Shown here one piece after another: positions 40,667-50,790 of a DNA stretch of 64,000 nucleotides; the first letter of the stretch is position 1, and each line of letters begins with the position of its first letter. The stretch comes from Calliopsis andreniformis (lineage: Eukaryota > Arthropoda > Insecta > Hymenoptera > Andrenidae). The notes under the pieces are model-generated. The model did no database searches. It worked only from the letters and a program-made list of their open reading frames with translations, and had not been told where the DNA came from. The stretch is taken from positions 15,504,157-15,568,156 of the forward strand of contig NW_027480429.1 in assembly GCF_051401765.1 (NCBI RefSeq), given 5' to 3'. A program made the position numbers and the translations under genes.

Positions 40667-42160
40667 CGACCTAGTCTTCAGGCTGGGGCGTTGTTCCACC
40701 AGATCGAATGGCTAGGGCCTATGAAGTCAACGCCAGAAGCATAAAATACAATATAAATATAACAGATTTTCCATCGTATAAAACGAATAATAGCAACCAG
40801 TGCGAAAGTTATGATCATTTCAACGTTCCGGGCTTCCTAGGCTTCACTCTATGGCGTTGCTCCACCACATCGAATAGCTACGGCCTTAGAAGTCAACGCC
40901 TGAAGCATAAAATGCAATAAAAATACAACAGTTTTTTCACCGTATAACAGGAATAATTGCAACAAGCGTGAAGGTAATGGTCATTTCTGCGTTCCGGGCA
41001 ACCTAGGCTTCACCCTAGGGCGTTGTTCCACCAAATCGAATAGTTAGGGCCTAAGAAGTGAACGCCAGAAGCATAAAATACAACATAAATACAACAGTTT
41101 TTCCATCATATAAAACGAATAATTGCAACCAGGATGAAAGTTATGGTCATTTCTACTTTCCGGGCAACCTAGGCTTCACCCTAGGGCGCTGCTCCAACAG
41201 ATTGATTAGTTAGGTCCTTAGAAGTCAACACCAGAAGCATAAAATACGATATAAATACAACAGTTTGTCCATCGTAGAACAGGAATAATTGCTACCAGTG
41301 TGGAAGTTATGGTCATTTCCACGTTCCGGGCAGCCTAGGCTTCACTCTAGCGCGTTGCTCCACCAGATGGAATAGTTAGGGCCTTAGAAGTCAACGCCAG
41401 ATGCATAAAATACAATAAAGATGCAACAGCTTTTCCATCGTATGACAGGAATAATTGCAACCAGTTTGAAAGTGATGGTCATTTCTACGTTCCGGGCAAC
41501 CTAGGCTTCACTCTAGGGCGTTGTTCCACCAGATCGAACAGTTAGGCCCTAAGAAGTCAACGCCAGAAGCATAAAATACAATATAAATATAACGGTTTTT
41601 CCATCGTATAAAACGAATGATAGCAACCAGTGTGAAAGTTATGGTCATTTCTACGTTCCGGGCAACCTAGGCTTCACTCTAGGGCGTTGCTCCACCAGAT
41701 TAAATAGTTAGGGCCTTAGAAGTCAACGCCCGAAGCATAAAATACGATATAAATACAACAGCTTTTCCATCGTATAAAACGGATAATTGCAACCAGTGTG
41801 AAAGTAATGGTCATTTCTACGTTCCGAGCAACCTAGGCGTCACTCTAGGGCGTTGCTCCACCAGATCGAATAGCTAGGGACTTAGAATTCATCTGTAAAA
41901 GCATAAAATACAATTAAAATACAACAGTTTTTCCATCGTATAACAGGAATAATTGCAACCAGTGTGAAAGTAATGGTCATTTCTACGTTCCGGGCAACGT
42001 AGGTTTCACTCTAGGGCGTTGATCCGCCAGTGGGAATAGTTAGGGCCTAAGGACTCAACTCCAGAAGCATAAAATACAATATAAATACAACAGTTTTTCA
42101 ATCGTATAAAACGAATAATAGCAACCAGTGTGAAAGTTATGGTCATTTCTACGTTCCGGG
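40667..42160 (+). repeat. 32-monomer HOR copy 3, cut to nine monomers
   Basis: n-o-p, q/d, f-g-E-j-k follow the first nine monomers of the 32-mer. The k monomer at 41995 then ends with AATAATAGCAACC, the tail of the 25th monomer, and is followed by o-p-q as in 34195 and 39506. The simplest reading is a 16-monomer (2656-bp) deletion between the two E-j-k trios. Confidence 0.88.
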
Positions 42161-44151
42161 CTTCCTAGGCTTCACTCTATGGCGTTGCTCCACCACATCG
42201 AATAGCTACGGCCTTAGAAGTCAACGCCTGAAGCATAAAATGCAATAAAGTACAACAGTTTTTTCACCGTATAACAGGAATAATTGCAACAAGCGTGAAG
42301 GTAATGGTCATTTCTGCGTTCCGGGCAACCTAGGCTTCACCCTAGGGCGTTGTTCCATCAAATCGAATAGTTAGGGCCTAAGAAGTGAACGCCAGAAGCA
42401 TATAATACAATATAAATACAACAGTTTTACCATCATATAAAACGGATAATTGCAACCAGGATGAAAGTTATGGTCATTTCTACTTTCCGGGCAACCTAGG
42501 CTTCACCCTAGGGCGCTGCTCCAACAGATTGATTAGTTAGGGCCTTAGAAGTCAATGCCCGAAGCATAAAGTGCAATAAAAGTACAACAGTTCTTCCATC
42601 ATATAACAGGAATAATTGCAACCAGTGTGAAAGTAATGGACATTTCCATGTTCCCGGCAACCTAGGCTTCACTCTAGGGCGTTGCTCCACCTGATCGAAT
42701 AGTTATTGCCTTAGAAGTCAACGCCCGAAGCATAAAATACAAAATAAATAAAACAGTTTTTCCATTGTATGAAACGAATAATTGCAACCAGTATGAAACT
42801 TATGGTCTTTTCCACTTTCCGAGCAACCTAGGCTTGACCCTAGGGCGTTGCTCCAACAGATTGAATAGTTAGGGCCTTAGAAGTCAACGCCCGAAGCATA
42901 AAATACGATATAAATACAACAGCTTTTCCATCGTATAAAACGGATAATTGCAACCAGTGTGAAAGTAATGGTCATTTCTACGTTCCGAGCAACCTAGGCG
43001 TCACTCTAGGGCGTTGCTCCACCAGATCGAATGGCTAGGGACTTAGAATTCATCTCTAAAAGCATAAAATACAATTAAAATACAACAGTTTTTCCATCGT
43101 ATAACAGGAATAATTGCAACCAGTGTGAAAGTAATGGTCATTTCTACGTTCCGGGCAACGTAGGTTTCACTCTAGGGCGTTGATCCGCCAGAGGGAATAG
43201 TTAGGGCCTAAGGAGTCAACTCCAGAAGCATAAAATACAATATAAATACAACAGTTTTTCAATCGTATAACACGAATAATTGCAACCAGTGTGAAAGTTA
43301 TGGTCATTTCTACGTTCCGGGCAACCTAGGTTTTACTCTAGGGCGTCGCTCCAATAGGTCGAATAGCTAGGGACTTAGAATTCAAAGACAGAAGGATAAA
43401 ATACAATATATGTACAACAGTTTTTTCATCGTATAAAATGAATACTTGCAAACATTGTGAAAGTTATGGTCATTTCTACGTTCCAGGCAACCTAGGCTTC
43501 ACCCTAGGGCGTTGTTCCACCAGATCGAATAGGTAGGGCCTAAGAAGTCAACGCCATAAGAATAAAATACAATATAAATATAACAGTTTTTCCATCGTAT
43601 AAAACGAATAATAGCAACCAGTGTGAAAGTTATGGTCATTTCTACGTTCCGGGCGACCTAGTCTTCAGTCTGGGGCGTTGTTCCACCAGATCGAATAGCT
43701 AGGGCCTAAGAAGTCAACGCCAGAAGCATAAAATACAATATAAATATAACAGTTTTTCCATCGTATAAAACGAATAATAGCAACCAGTGTGAAAGTTATG
43801 ATCATTTCAACGTTCCGGGCTTCCTAGGCTTCACTCTATGGCGTTGCTCCACCACATCGAATAGCTACGGCCTTAGAAGTCAACGCCTGAAGCATAAAAT
43901 GCAATAAAAATACAACAGTTTTTTCACCGTATAACAGGAATAATTGCAACAAGCGTGAAGGTAATGGTCATTTCTGCGTTCCGGGCAACCTAGGCTTCAC
44001 CCTAGGGCGTTGTTCCACCAAATCGAATAGTTAGGGCCTAAGAAGTGAACGCCAGAAGCATAAAATACAATATAAATACAACAGTTTTTCAATCGTATAA
44101 AACGAATAATAGCAACCAGTGTGAAAGTTATGGTCATTTCTACGTTCCGGG
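42161..44151 (+). repeat. 12-monomer higher-order repeat, copy 1
   Basis: 1991 bp: o (165 bp), p, q, r/h hybrid (CCACCTGATCG then GTTATTGCC), i (CTTGACCCTAGGG variant), j-k-l-m-n-o and a p/k hybrid at 43986. That hybrid's tail (AACAGTTTTTCAATCG) is the k tail and leads directly into the next copy. Confidence 0.9.
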
Positions 44152-46142
44152 CTTCCTAGGCTTCACTCTATGGCGTTGCTCCACCACATCGAATAGCTAC
44201 GGCCTTAGAAGTCAACGCCTGAAGCATAAAATGCAATAAAGTACAACAGTTTTTTCACCGTATAACAGGAATAATTGCAACAAGCGTGAAGGTAATGGTC
44301 ATTTCTGCGTTCCGGGCAACCTAGGCTTCACCCTAGGGCGTTGTTCCATCAAATCGAATAGTTAGGGCCTAGGAAGTGAACGCCAGAAGCATATAATACA
44401 ATATAAATACAACAGTTTTACCATCATATAAAACGGATAATTGCAACCAGGATGAAAGTTATGGTCATTTCTACTTTCCGGGCAACCTAGGCTTCACCCT
44501 AGGGCGCTGCTCCAACAGATTGATTAGTTAGGGCCTTAGAAGTCAATGCCCGAAGCATAAAGTGCAATAAAAGTACAACAGTTCTTCCATCATATAACAG
44601 GAATAATTGCAACCAGTGTGAAAGTAATGGACATTTCCATGTTCCCGGCAACCTAGGCTTCACTCTAGGGCGTTGCTCCACCTGATCGAATAGTTATTGC
44701 CTTAGAAGTCAACGCCCGAAGCATAAAATACAAAATAAATAAAACAGTTTTTCCATTGTATGAAACGAATAATTGCAACCAGTATGAAACTTATGGTCTT
44801 TTCCACTTTCCGAGCAACCTAGGCTTGACCCTAGGGCGTTGCTCCAACAGATTGAATAGTTAGGGCCTTAGAAGTCAACGCCCGAAGCATAAAATACGAT
44901 ATAAATACAACAGCTTTTCCATCGTATAAAACGGATAATTGCAACCAGTGTGAAAGTAATGGTCATTTCTACGTTCCGAGCAACCTAGGCGTCACTCTAG
45001 GGCGTTGCTCCACCAGATCGAATGGCTAGGGACTTAGAATTCATCTCTAAAAGCATAAAATACAATTAAAATACAACAGTTTTTCCATCGTATAACAGGA
45101 ATAATTGCAACCAGTGTGAAAGTAATGGTCATTTCTACGTTCCGGGCAACGTAGGTTTCACTCTAGGGCGTTGATCCGCCAGAGGGAATAGTTAGGGCCT
45201 AAGGAGTCAACTCCAGAAGCATAAAATACAATATAAATACAACAGTTTTTCAATCGTATAACACGAATAATTGCAACCAGTGTGAAAGTTATGGTCATTT
45301 CTACGTTCCGGGCAACCTAGGTTTTACTCTAGGGCGTCGCTCCAATAGGTCGAATAGCTAGGGACTTAGAATTCAAAGACAGAAGGATAAAATACAATAT
45401 ATGTACAACAGTTTTTTCATCGTATAAAATGAATACTTGCAAACATTGTGAAAGTTATGGTCATTTCTACGTTCCAGGCAACCTAGGCTTCACCCTAGGG
45501 CGTTGTTCCACCAGATCGAATAGGTAGGGCCTAAGAAGTCAACGCCATAAGAATAAAATACAATATAAATATAACAGTTTTTCCATCGTATAAAACGAAT
45601 AATAGCAACCAGTGTGAAAGTTATGGTCATTTCTACGTTCCGGGCGACCTAGTCTTCAGTCTGGGGCGTTGTTCCACCAGATCGAATAGCTAGGGCCTAA
45701 GAAGTCAACGCCAGAAGCATAAAATACAATATAAATATAACAGTTTTTCCATCGTATAAAACGAATAATAGCAACCAGTGTGAAAGTTATGATCATTTCA
45801 ACGTTCCGGGCTTCCTAGGCTTCACTCTATGGCGTTGCTCCACCACATCGAATAGCTACGGCCTTAGAAGTCAACGCCTGAAGCATAAAATGCAATAAAA
45901 ATACAACAGTTTTTTCACCGTATAACAGGAATAATTGCAACAAGCGTGAAGGTAATGGTCATTTCTGCGTTCCGGGCAACCTAGGCTTCACCCTAGGGCG
46001 TTGTTCCACCAAATCGAATAGTTAGGGCCTAAGAAGTCAACGCCAGAAGCATAAAATACAACATAAATACAACAGTTTTTCCATCATATAAAACGAATAA
46101 TTGCAACCAGGATGAAAGTTATGGTCATTTCTACTTTCCGGG
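44152..46142 (+). repeat. 12-monomer higher-order repeat, copy 2
   Basis: The same twelve monomers at offset 1991 bp, including the 165-bp o and the CTTGACCC i variant. The last monomer (45977) is a complete p, so the duplication junction is inside the p/k hybrid at about 44050 of copy 1. One visible substitution is CCTAGGAAGTG near 44369 for CCTAAGAAGTG. Confidence 0.9.
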
Positions 46143-46308
46143 CAACCTAGGCTTCACCCTAGGGCGCTGCTCCAACAGATTGATTAGTTAGGGCCTTAGA
46201 AGTCAATGCCCGAAGCATAAAATGCAATAAAAGTACAACAGTTCTTCCATCATATAACAGGAATAATTGCAACCAGTGTGAAAGTAATGGTCATTTCCAT
46301 GTTCCGGG

Positions 46309-46474
46309 CAACCTAGGCTTCACTCTAGGGCGTTGCTCCACCAGATCGAATAGTTAGGGCCTTAGAATTCAACGCCAGAATTCAAAAATACAATAAAGAT
46401 GCAACAGCTTTTCCATCGTATAAAACGAATAATTGCAAACAGTCTGAAAGTAATGGTCATTTCTACGTTCCAGG
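46309..46474 (+). repeat. Type r monomer (reference)
   Basis: Marked by CTTAGAATTCAACGCCAG, two GAATTC words close together, AATAAAGATGCAACAGC, GCAAACAGTCTG and tail GTTCCAGG. It closes the canonical order and leads back to a. Confidence 0.84.
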
Positions 46475-46640
46475 CAACCTAGGCTTCACCCTAGGGCGTT
46501 GTTCCACCAGATCGAATAGGTAGGGCCTAGGAAGTCAACGCCATAAGAATAAAATACAATATAAATATAACAGTTTTTCCATCGTATAAAACGAATAATA
46601 GCAACCAGTGTGAAGGTTATGGTCATTTCAACGTTCCGGG
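46475..46640 (+). repeat. Type a monomer (reference)
   Basis: Recognised by GGTAGGGCCTAGGAAG, CGCCATAAGAATAAAATAC and the tail GTGTGAAGGTTATGG followed by CAATCTAGG. Type a is a sub-form of m; CCTAGGAAG instead of CCTAAGAAG separates them. It precedes b. Confidence 0.85.
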
Positions 46641-46806
46641 CAATCTAGGCTTCACTCTAGGGCGTTGCTCCACCAGATCAATCAGTTAGGGCCTTAGAAG
46701 TCAACGCCCGAAGCATAAAATACAAAATAAATAGAACAGTTTTTCCATTGTATAAAACGAATAATTGCTACCAGTGTAAAAGTTATGGTCATTTCTACGT
46801 TCCGGG
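46641..46806 (+). repeat. Type b monomer (reference)
   Basis: Head CAATCTAGG; then AGATCAATCAGTTAGGG; AAAATAAATAGAACAG; CATTGTATAAAACG; and TTGCTACCAGTGTAAAAG at the tail. It precedes c, which begins TAACCTAGG. Confidence 0.85.
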
Positions 46807-46972
46807 TAACCTAGGCTTCACTCTAGGGCGTTGATCCACCAGATCGAATGGTTAGGGCCTTAGAAGTCCACGCCAGAAGCATAAAATACGATAAAGATGC
46901 AACAGTTTTTCCATCGTATAAAACGAATAATTGCAACCAGTGTGAAATTTATGGTCATTCCTACATTCCGAG
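46807..46972 (+). repeat. Type c monomer (reference)
   Basis: Head TAACCTAGG; then AATGGTTAGGG, AGAAGTCCACGCC, ATACGATAAAGATGC and GTGTGAAATTTATGG, ending CCTACATTCCGAG. This copy has GATCCACC where others have CTCCACC. It leads into d, or into s in the b-c-s patches. Confidence 0.85.
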
Positions 46973-47138
46973 CAACCTAGACTTCACTCTAGAGCGTTTC
47001 TCCACCAGATCGAATAGTTAGGTCCTTAGAAGTCAACACCAGAAGCATAAAATACGATATAAATACAACAGTTTGTCCATCGTAGAACAGGAATATTTGC
47101 AACCAGTGCGAAAGTTATGGTCATTTCTGCGTTCCGGG
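46973..47138 (+). repeat. Type d monomer (reference)
   Basis: Head CAACCTAGACTTCAC; then CTAGAGCGTTTCTCC, TTAGGTCCTTAG, CAACAGTTTGTCCATCG, TAGAACAGGAATATTTGC and CCAGTGCGAAAG. A sub-form with TAGAAAAGG and TTATTGTC is found in the 21-mer and 15-mer HORs. Confidence 0.85.
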
Positions 47139-47304
47139 CAACCTAGGCTTCACTCTAGGGCGTTGCTCCACCAGATTCAACAGCTAGGGCCATAGAAGTC
47201 AACGGCCGAAGCATAAAATACAAAATAAATAGTACAGTTTTTGCATCGTATAAAACGAATAATTGCTACCAGTGTGGAAGTTATGGTCATTTCCACGTTC
47301 TGGG
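47139..47304 (+). repeat. Type e monomer (reference)
   Basis: Marked by CAGATTCAACAGCTAGGG, CCATAGAAG, CAACGGCCGAAG, AAATAGTACAG, TTTTTGCATCG and GTGTGGAAGTTATGG. It precedes f, whose head is CAGCCTAGG. Confidence 0.85.
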
Positions 47305-47470
47305 CAGCCTAGGCTTCACTCTAGGGCGTTGCTCCACCAGATGGAATAGTTAGGGCCTTAGAAGTCAACGCCAGATGCATAAAATACAATAAAGATGCAA
47401 CAGCTTTTCCATCGTATGACAGGAATAATTGCAACCAGTTTGAAAGTGATGGTCATTTCTACGTTCCGGG
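47305..47470 (+). repeat. Type f monomer (reference)
   Basis: Head CAGCCTAGG; then CAGATGGAATAG, GCCAGATGCATAAAATAC, AATAAAGATGCAACAGC, CGTATGACAGG and CCAGTTTGAAAGTGATGG. It precedes g. Confidence 0.85.
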
Positions 47471-47636
47471 CAACCTAGGCTTCACTCTAGGGCGTTGTTC
47501 CACCAGATCGAACAGTTAGGCCCTAAGAAGTCAACGCCAGAAGCATAAAATACAATATAAATATAACGGTTTTTCCATCGTATAAAACGAATGATAGCAA
47601 CCAGTGTGAAAGTTATGGTCATTTCTACGTTCCGGG
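47471..47636 (+). repeat. Type g monomer (reference)
   Basis: Marked by GTTGTTCCACC, GAACAGTTAGGCCCTAAG, ATATAAATATAAC and CGAATGATAGC. TTAGGCCCTAA here is the reverse complement of the TTAGGGCCTAA of several other types. It follows f (canonical path) or m (7-monomer loop), so it is the entry point of the loop. Confidence 0.85.
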
Positions 47637-47802
47637 CAACCTAGGCTTCACTCTAGGGCGTTGCTCCACCAGATTGAATAGTTAGGGCCTTAGAAGTCGA
47701 CGCCCGAAGCATAAAATACGATATAAATACAACAGCTTTTCCATCGTATAAAACGGATAATTGCAACCAGTGTGAAAGTAATGGTCATTTCTACGTTCCG
47801 AA
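47637..47802 (+). repeat. Hybrid monomer E (h head, i body)
   Basis: The head CTTCACTCTAGGG...CTCCACCAG matches h and the rest (GATTGAATAG, CGATATAAATAC, CGGATAATTGC) matches i. E sits between g and j where h-i would be expected, so it is best explained as a one-monomer deletion by unequal exchange in h/i. Other copies are at 1163, 16269, 31041, 33697 and 41663; those after 25399 read GATTAAATAG. Confidence 0.8.
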
Positions 47803-47968
47803 CAACCTAGGCGTCACTCTAGGGCGTTGCTCCACCAGATCGAATAGCTAGGGACTTAGAATTCATCTCTAAAAGCATAAAATACAATTAAAATACAACA
47901 GTTTTTCCATCGTATAACAGGAATAATTGCAACCAGTGTGAAAGTAATGGTCATTTCTACGTTCCGGG
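47803..47968 (+). repeat. Type j monomer (reference)
   Basis: Head CCTAGGCGTCACTC; then TAGCTAGGGACTTAG, AATTCATCTCTAAAAGC, ATACAATTAAAATAC, CGTATAACAGG and GAAAGTAATGG. This copy begins AACAACC. It precedes k. Confidence 0.86.
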
Positions 47969-48134
47969 CAACGTAGGTTTCACTCTAGGGCGTTGATCCG
48001 CCAGAGGGAATAGTTAGGGCCTAAGGAGTCAACTCCAGAAGCATAAAATACAATATAAATACAACAGTTTTTCAATGGTATAAAACGAATAATTGCAACC
48101 AGTGTGAAAGTTATGGTCATTTCTACGTTCCGGG
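47969..48134 (+). repeat. Type k monomer (reference)
   Basis: Head CAACGTAGGTTTCAC; then GTTGATCCGCCAGAGGG, TTAGGGCCTAAGGAG, TCAACTCCAG and CAGTTTTTCAATCG. Sub-forms read GATCAGCC (first HOR), CAGTGGG (32-mer HOR) or GATCCTCC. It precedes l. Confidence 0.86.
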
Positions 48135-48300
48135 CAACCTAGGTTTTACTCTAGGGCGTCGCTCCAATAGGTCGAATAGCTAGGGACTTAGAATTCATCG
48201 CCAGAAGGATAAAATACAATATATGTACAACAGTTTTTTCATCGTATAAAATGAATACTTGCAAACATTGTGAAAGTTATGGTCATTTCTACGTTCCAGG
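48135..48300 (+). repeat. Type l monomer (reference)
   Basis: Marked by CGTCGCTCCAATAGGTCG, GGGACTTAGAATTC, AGAAGGATAAAATAC, AATATATGTAC, TATAAAATGAATACTTGC, AAACATTGTGAAAG and tail GTTCCAGG. It is the most distinct of the 18 types. It precedes m. Confidence 0.87.
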
Positions 48301-48466
48301 CAACCTAGGCTTCACCCTAGGGCGTTGTTCCACCAGATCGAATAGGTAGGGCCTAAGAAGTCAACGCCATAAGAATAAAATACAATATAAATATAACAGT
48401 TTTTCCATCGTATAAAACGAATAATAGCAACCAGTGTGAAAGTTATGGTCATTTCTACGTTCCGGG
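48301..48466 (+). repeat. Type m monomer (reference)
   Basis: Marked by CTTCACCCTAGGG, GGTAGGGCCTAAGAAG, CGCCATAAGAATAAAATAC and ATAATAGCAACC. After m the array either proceeds to n or jumps back to g, so m is the exit/return point of the 7-monomer loop. Confidence 0.86.
48406..48422 (-). promoter_or_regulatory. CENP-B-box-like 17-bp motif (example)
   Basis: On the minus strand these 17 bases read ATTCGTTTTATACGATG. Against the essential CENP-B core NTTCGNNNNANNCGGGN, TTCG, the central A and CG agree, and the last two G are replaced by A and T: seven of nine. The motif recurs wherever a monomer has ATCGTATAAAACGAAT, e.g. in a, g, m and n; i (ACGGATAA) and j (ATAACAGG) break it. Only resemblance is visible; binding is speculative, and plants lack a clear CENP-B centromere protein. 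Confidence 0.25.
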
Positions 48467-48632
48467 CGACCTAGTCTTCAGTCTGGGGCATTGTTCCACC
48501 AGATCGAATAGTTAGGGCCTAAGAAGTCAACGCCAGAAGCATAAAATACAATATAAATATAACAGTTTTTCCATCGTATAAAACGAATAATAGCAACCAG
48601 TGTGAAAGTTATGGTCATTTCAACGTTCCGGG
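48467..48632 (+). repeat. Type n monomer (reference)
   Basis: Head CGACCTAGTCTTCAGTCTGG, with GTTGTTCC and GTTAGGGCCTAAG. The 32-mer HOR uses a sub-form with TTCAGGCTGGGG and AACAGATTTTCC. It precedes o. Confidence 0.86.
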
Positions 48633-48798
48633 CTTCCTAGGCTTCACTCTATGGCGTTGCTCCACCACATCGAATAGCTACGGCCTTAGAAGTCAACGCC
48701 TGAAGCATAAAATGCAATAAAAATACAACAGTTTTTTCACCGTATAACAGGAATAATTGCAACAAGCGTGAAGGTAATGGTCATTTCTGCGTTCCGGG
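48633..48798 (+). repeat. Type o monomer (reference)
   Basis: Head CTTCCTAGG; then CTCTATGGCG, CCACCACATCG, AGCTACGGCC, CGCCTGAAGC, TTTTTTCACCG and ACAAGCGTGAAGG. A 165-bp sub-form reads GCAATAAAGTAC instead of GCAATAAAAATAC (27889, 34195, 39506, 42161, 44152). Confidence 0.87.
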
Positions 48799-48964
48799 CA
48801 ACCTAGGCTTCACCCTAGGGCGTTGTTCCACCAAATCGAATAGTTAGGGCCTAAGAAGTGAACGCCAGAAGCATAAAATACAACATAAATACAACAGTTT
48901 TTCCATCATATAAAACGAATAATTGCAACCAGGATGAAAGTTATGGTCATTTCTACTTTCCGGG
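48799..48964 (+). repeat. Type p monomer (reference)
   Basis: Marked by CCACCAAATCG, AGAAGTGAACGCC, ACAACATAAATAC, CCATCATATAAAACG, CCAGGATGAAAG and tail TCTACTTTCCGGG. A sub-form reads CCATCAAATCG and GCATATAATAC (34360, 39671, 42326, 44317). Confidence 0.86.
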
Positions 48965-49130
48965 CAACCTAGGCTTCACCCTAGGGCGCTGCTCCAACAG
49001 ATTGATTAGTTAGGGCCTTAGAAGTCAATGCCCGAAGCATAAAGTGCAATAAAAGTACAACAGTTCTTCCATCATATAACAGGAATAATTGCAACCAGTG
49101 TGAAAGTAATGGTCATTTCCATGTTCCGGG
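48965..49130 (+). repeat. Type q monomer (reference)
   Basis: Marked by GCGCTGCTCC, AACAGATTGATTAG, GTCAATGCCCG, AATAAAAGTAC, CAGTTCTTCCATCATATAAC and tail TTTCCATGTTCC. It precedes r. Confidence 0.86.
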
Positions 49131-50790
49131 CAACCTAGGCTTCACTCTAGGGCGTTGCTCCACCAGATCGAATAGTTAGGACCTTAGAATTCAACGCCAG
49201 AAGCATAAAATACAATATAAATATAACAGTTTTTCCATCGTATAAAACGAATAATAGCAACCAGTGTGAAGGTTATGGTCATTTCATCGTTCCGGGCAAT
49301 CTAGGCTTCACTCTAGGGCGCTGCTCCACCAGATCAATCAGTTAGGGCCTTAGAAGTCAACGTCCGAAGCATAAAATACAAAATAAATAGAACTGTTTTT
49401 CCATTGTATAAAACGAATAATTGCTACCAGTGTAAAAGTTATGGACATTTCTACGTTCCGGGTAACCTAGGCATCACTGTAGGGCGTTGCTCCACCAGAT
49501 CGAATAGTTAGGGCCTTAGAAGTCCACGCCAGAAGCATAAAATACGATAAAGATGCAACAGTTTTTCCATCGTATAAAACGAATAATTGCAACCAGTGTG
49601 AAATTTATGGTCATTCCTACATTCCGAGCAACCTAGACTTCACTCTAGAGCGTTTCTCCACCAGATCGAATAGTTAGGTCCTTAGAAGTCAACGCCAGAA
49701 GCATAAAATACGATATAAATACAACAGTTTGTCCATCGTAGAAAAGGAATATTTGCAACCAGTGCGAAAGTTATTGTCATTTCTGCGTTTCGGGCAACCT
49801 AGGCTTCACTCTAGGGCGTTGCTCCACCAGATTCAACAGTTAGGGCCTTAGAAGTCAACGCCCGAAGCATAAAATACAAAATAAATAGTACAGTTTTTGC
49901 ATCGTATAAAACGAATAATTGCTACCAGTTTGGAAGTTATGGTCATTTCCACGTTGCGGGCAGCCTAGGCTTCACTCTAGGGCGTTGCTCCACCAGATGG
50001 AATAGTTAGGGCCTTAGAAGTCAACGCCCGAAGCATAAAATACAAAATAATTAAAACAGTTTTTCCATTGTATGAAACGAATGATAGCAACCAGTGTGAA
50101 AGTTATGGTCATTTCTACGTTCCGGGCAACCTAGGCTTCACTCTAGGGCGTTGCTCCACCAGATCGAATAGTTATTGCCTTAGAAGTCAACGCCCGAAGC
50201 ATAAAATACGATATAAATACAACAGCTTTTCCATCGTATAAAACGGATAATTGCAACCAGTGTGAAAGTAATGGTCATTTCTACGTTTCGAGCAACCTAG
50301 GCGTCACTCTAGGGCGTTGCTCCACCAGATCGAATAGCTAGGGACTTAGAATTCATCTCTAAAAGCATAAAATACAATTAAAATACAACAGTTTTTCCAT
50401 CGTATAAGAGGAATAATTGCAACCAGTGTGAAAGTAATGGTCATTTCTACGTTCCGGGCAACGTAGGTTTCACTCTAGGGCGTTGATCCGCCAGAGGGAA
50501 TAGTTAGGGCCTAAGGAGTCAACTCCAGAAGCATAAAATACAATATAGATATAACAGTTTTTCCATCGTATAAAACGAATAATAGCAACCAGTGTGAAAG
50601 TTATGGTCATTTCAACGTTCCGGGCAACCTAGGCTTCACTATAGGGCGTTGTTCCACCAGATCGAACAGTTAGGCCCTAAGAAGTCAACGCCAGAAGCAT
50701 AAAATACAATATGAATATAACAGTTTTTCCATCGTATAAAACGAATGATAGCAACCAGTGTGAAAGTTATGGTCATTTCTACGTTCCGGG

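Larger units (their letters stand above)
46143..49296 (+). repeat. Near-canonical monomer run q-r-a ... q-r
   Basis: Nineteen monomers in the plainest order found in the window: q-r-a-b-c-d-e-f-g-E-j-k-l-m-n-o-p-q, then an r/a hybrid at 49131. No g-to-m loop is inserted. If E is counted as a fused h+i, this is one complete pass through the 18-type order. I use it as the reference for the type entries. Confidence 0.9.

Noticed and set aside
40708..40920. Plus-strand open frames of 64-79 codons here, at 44045 and at 61952
   Set aside because: They read through monomer heads and tails (n-o, p/k-o and c/f-g) and share words only because the monomers do. No recognisable protein feature.
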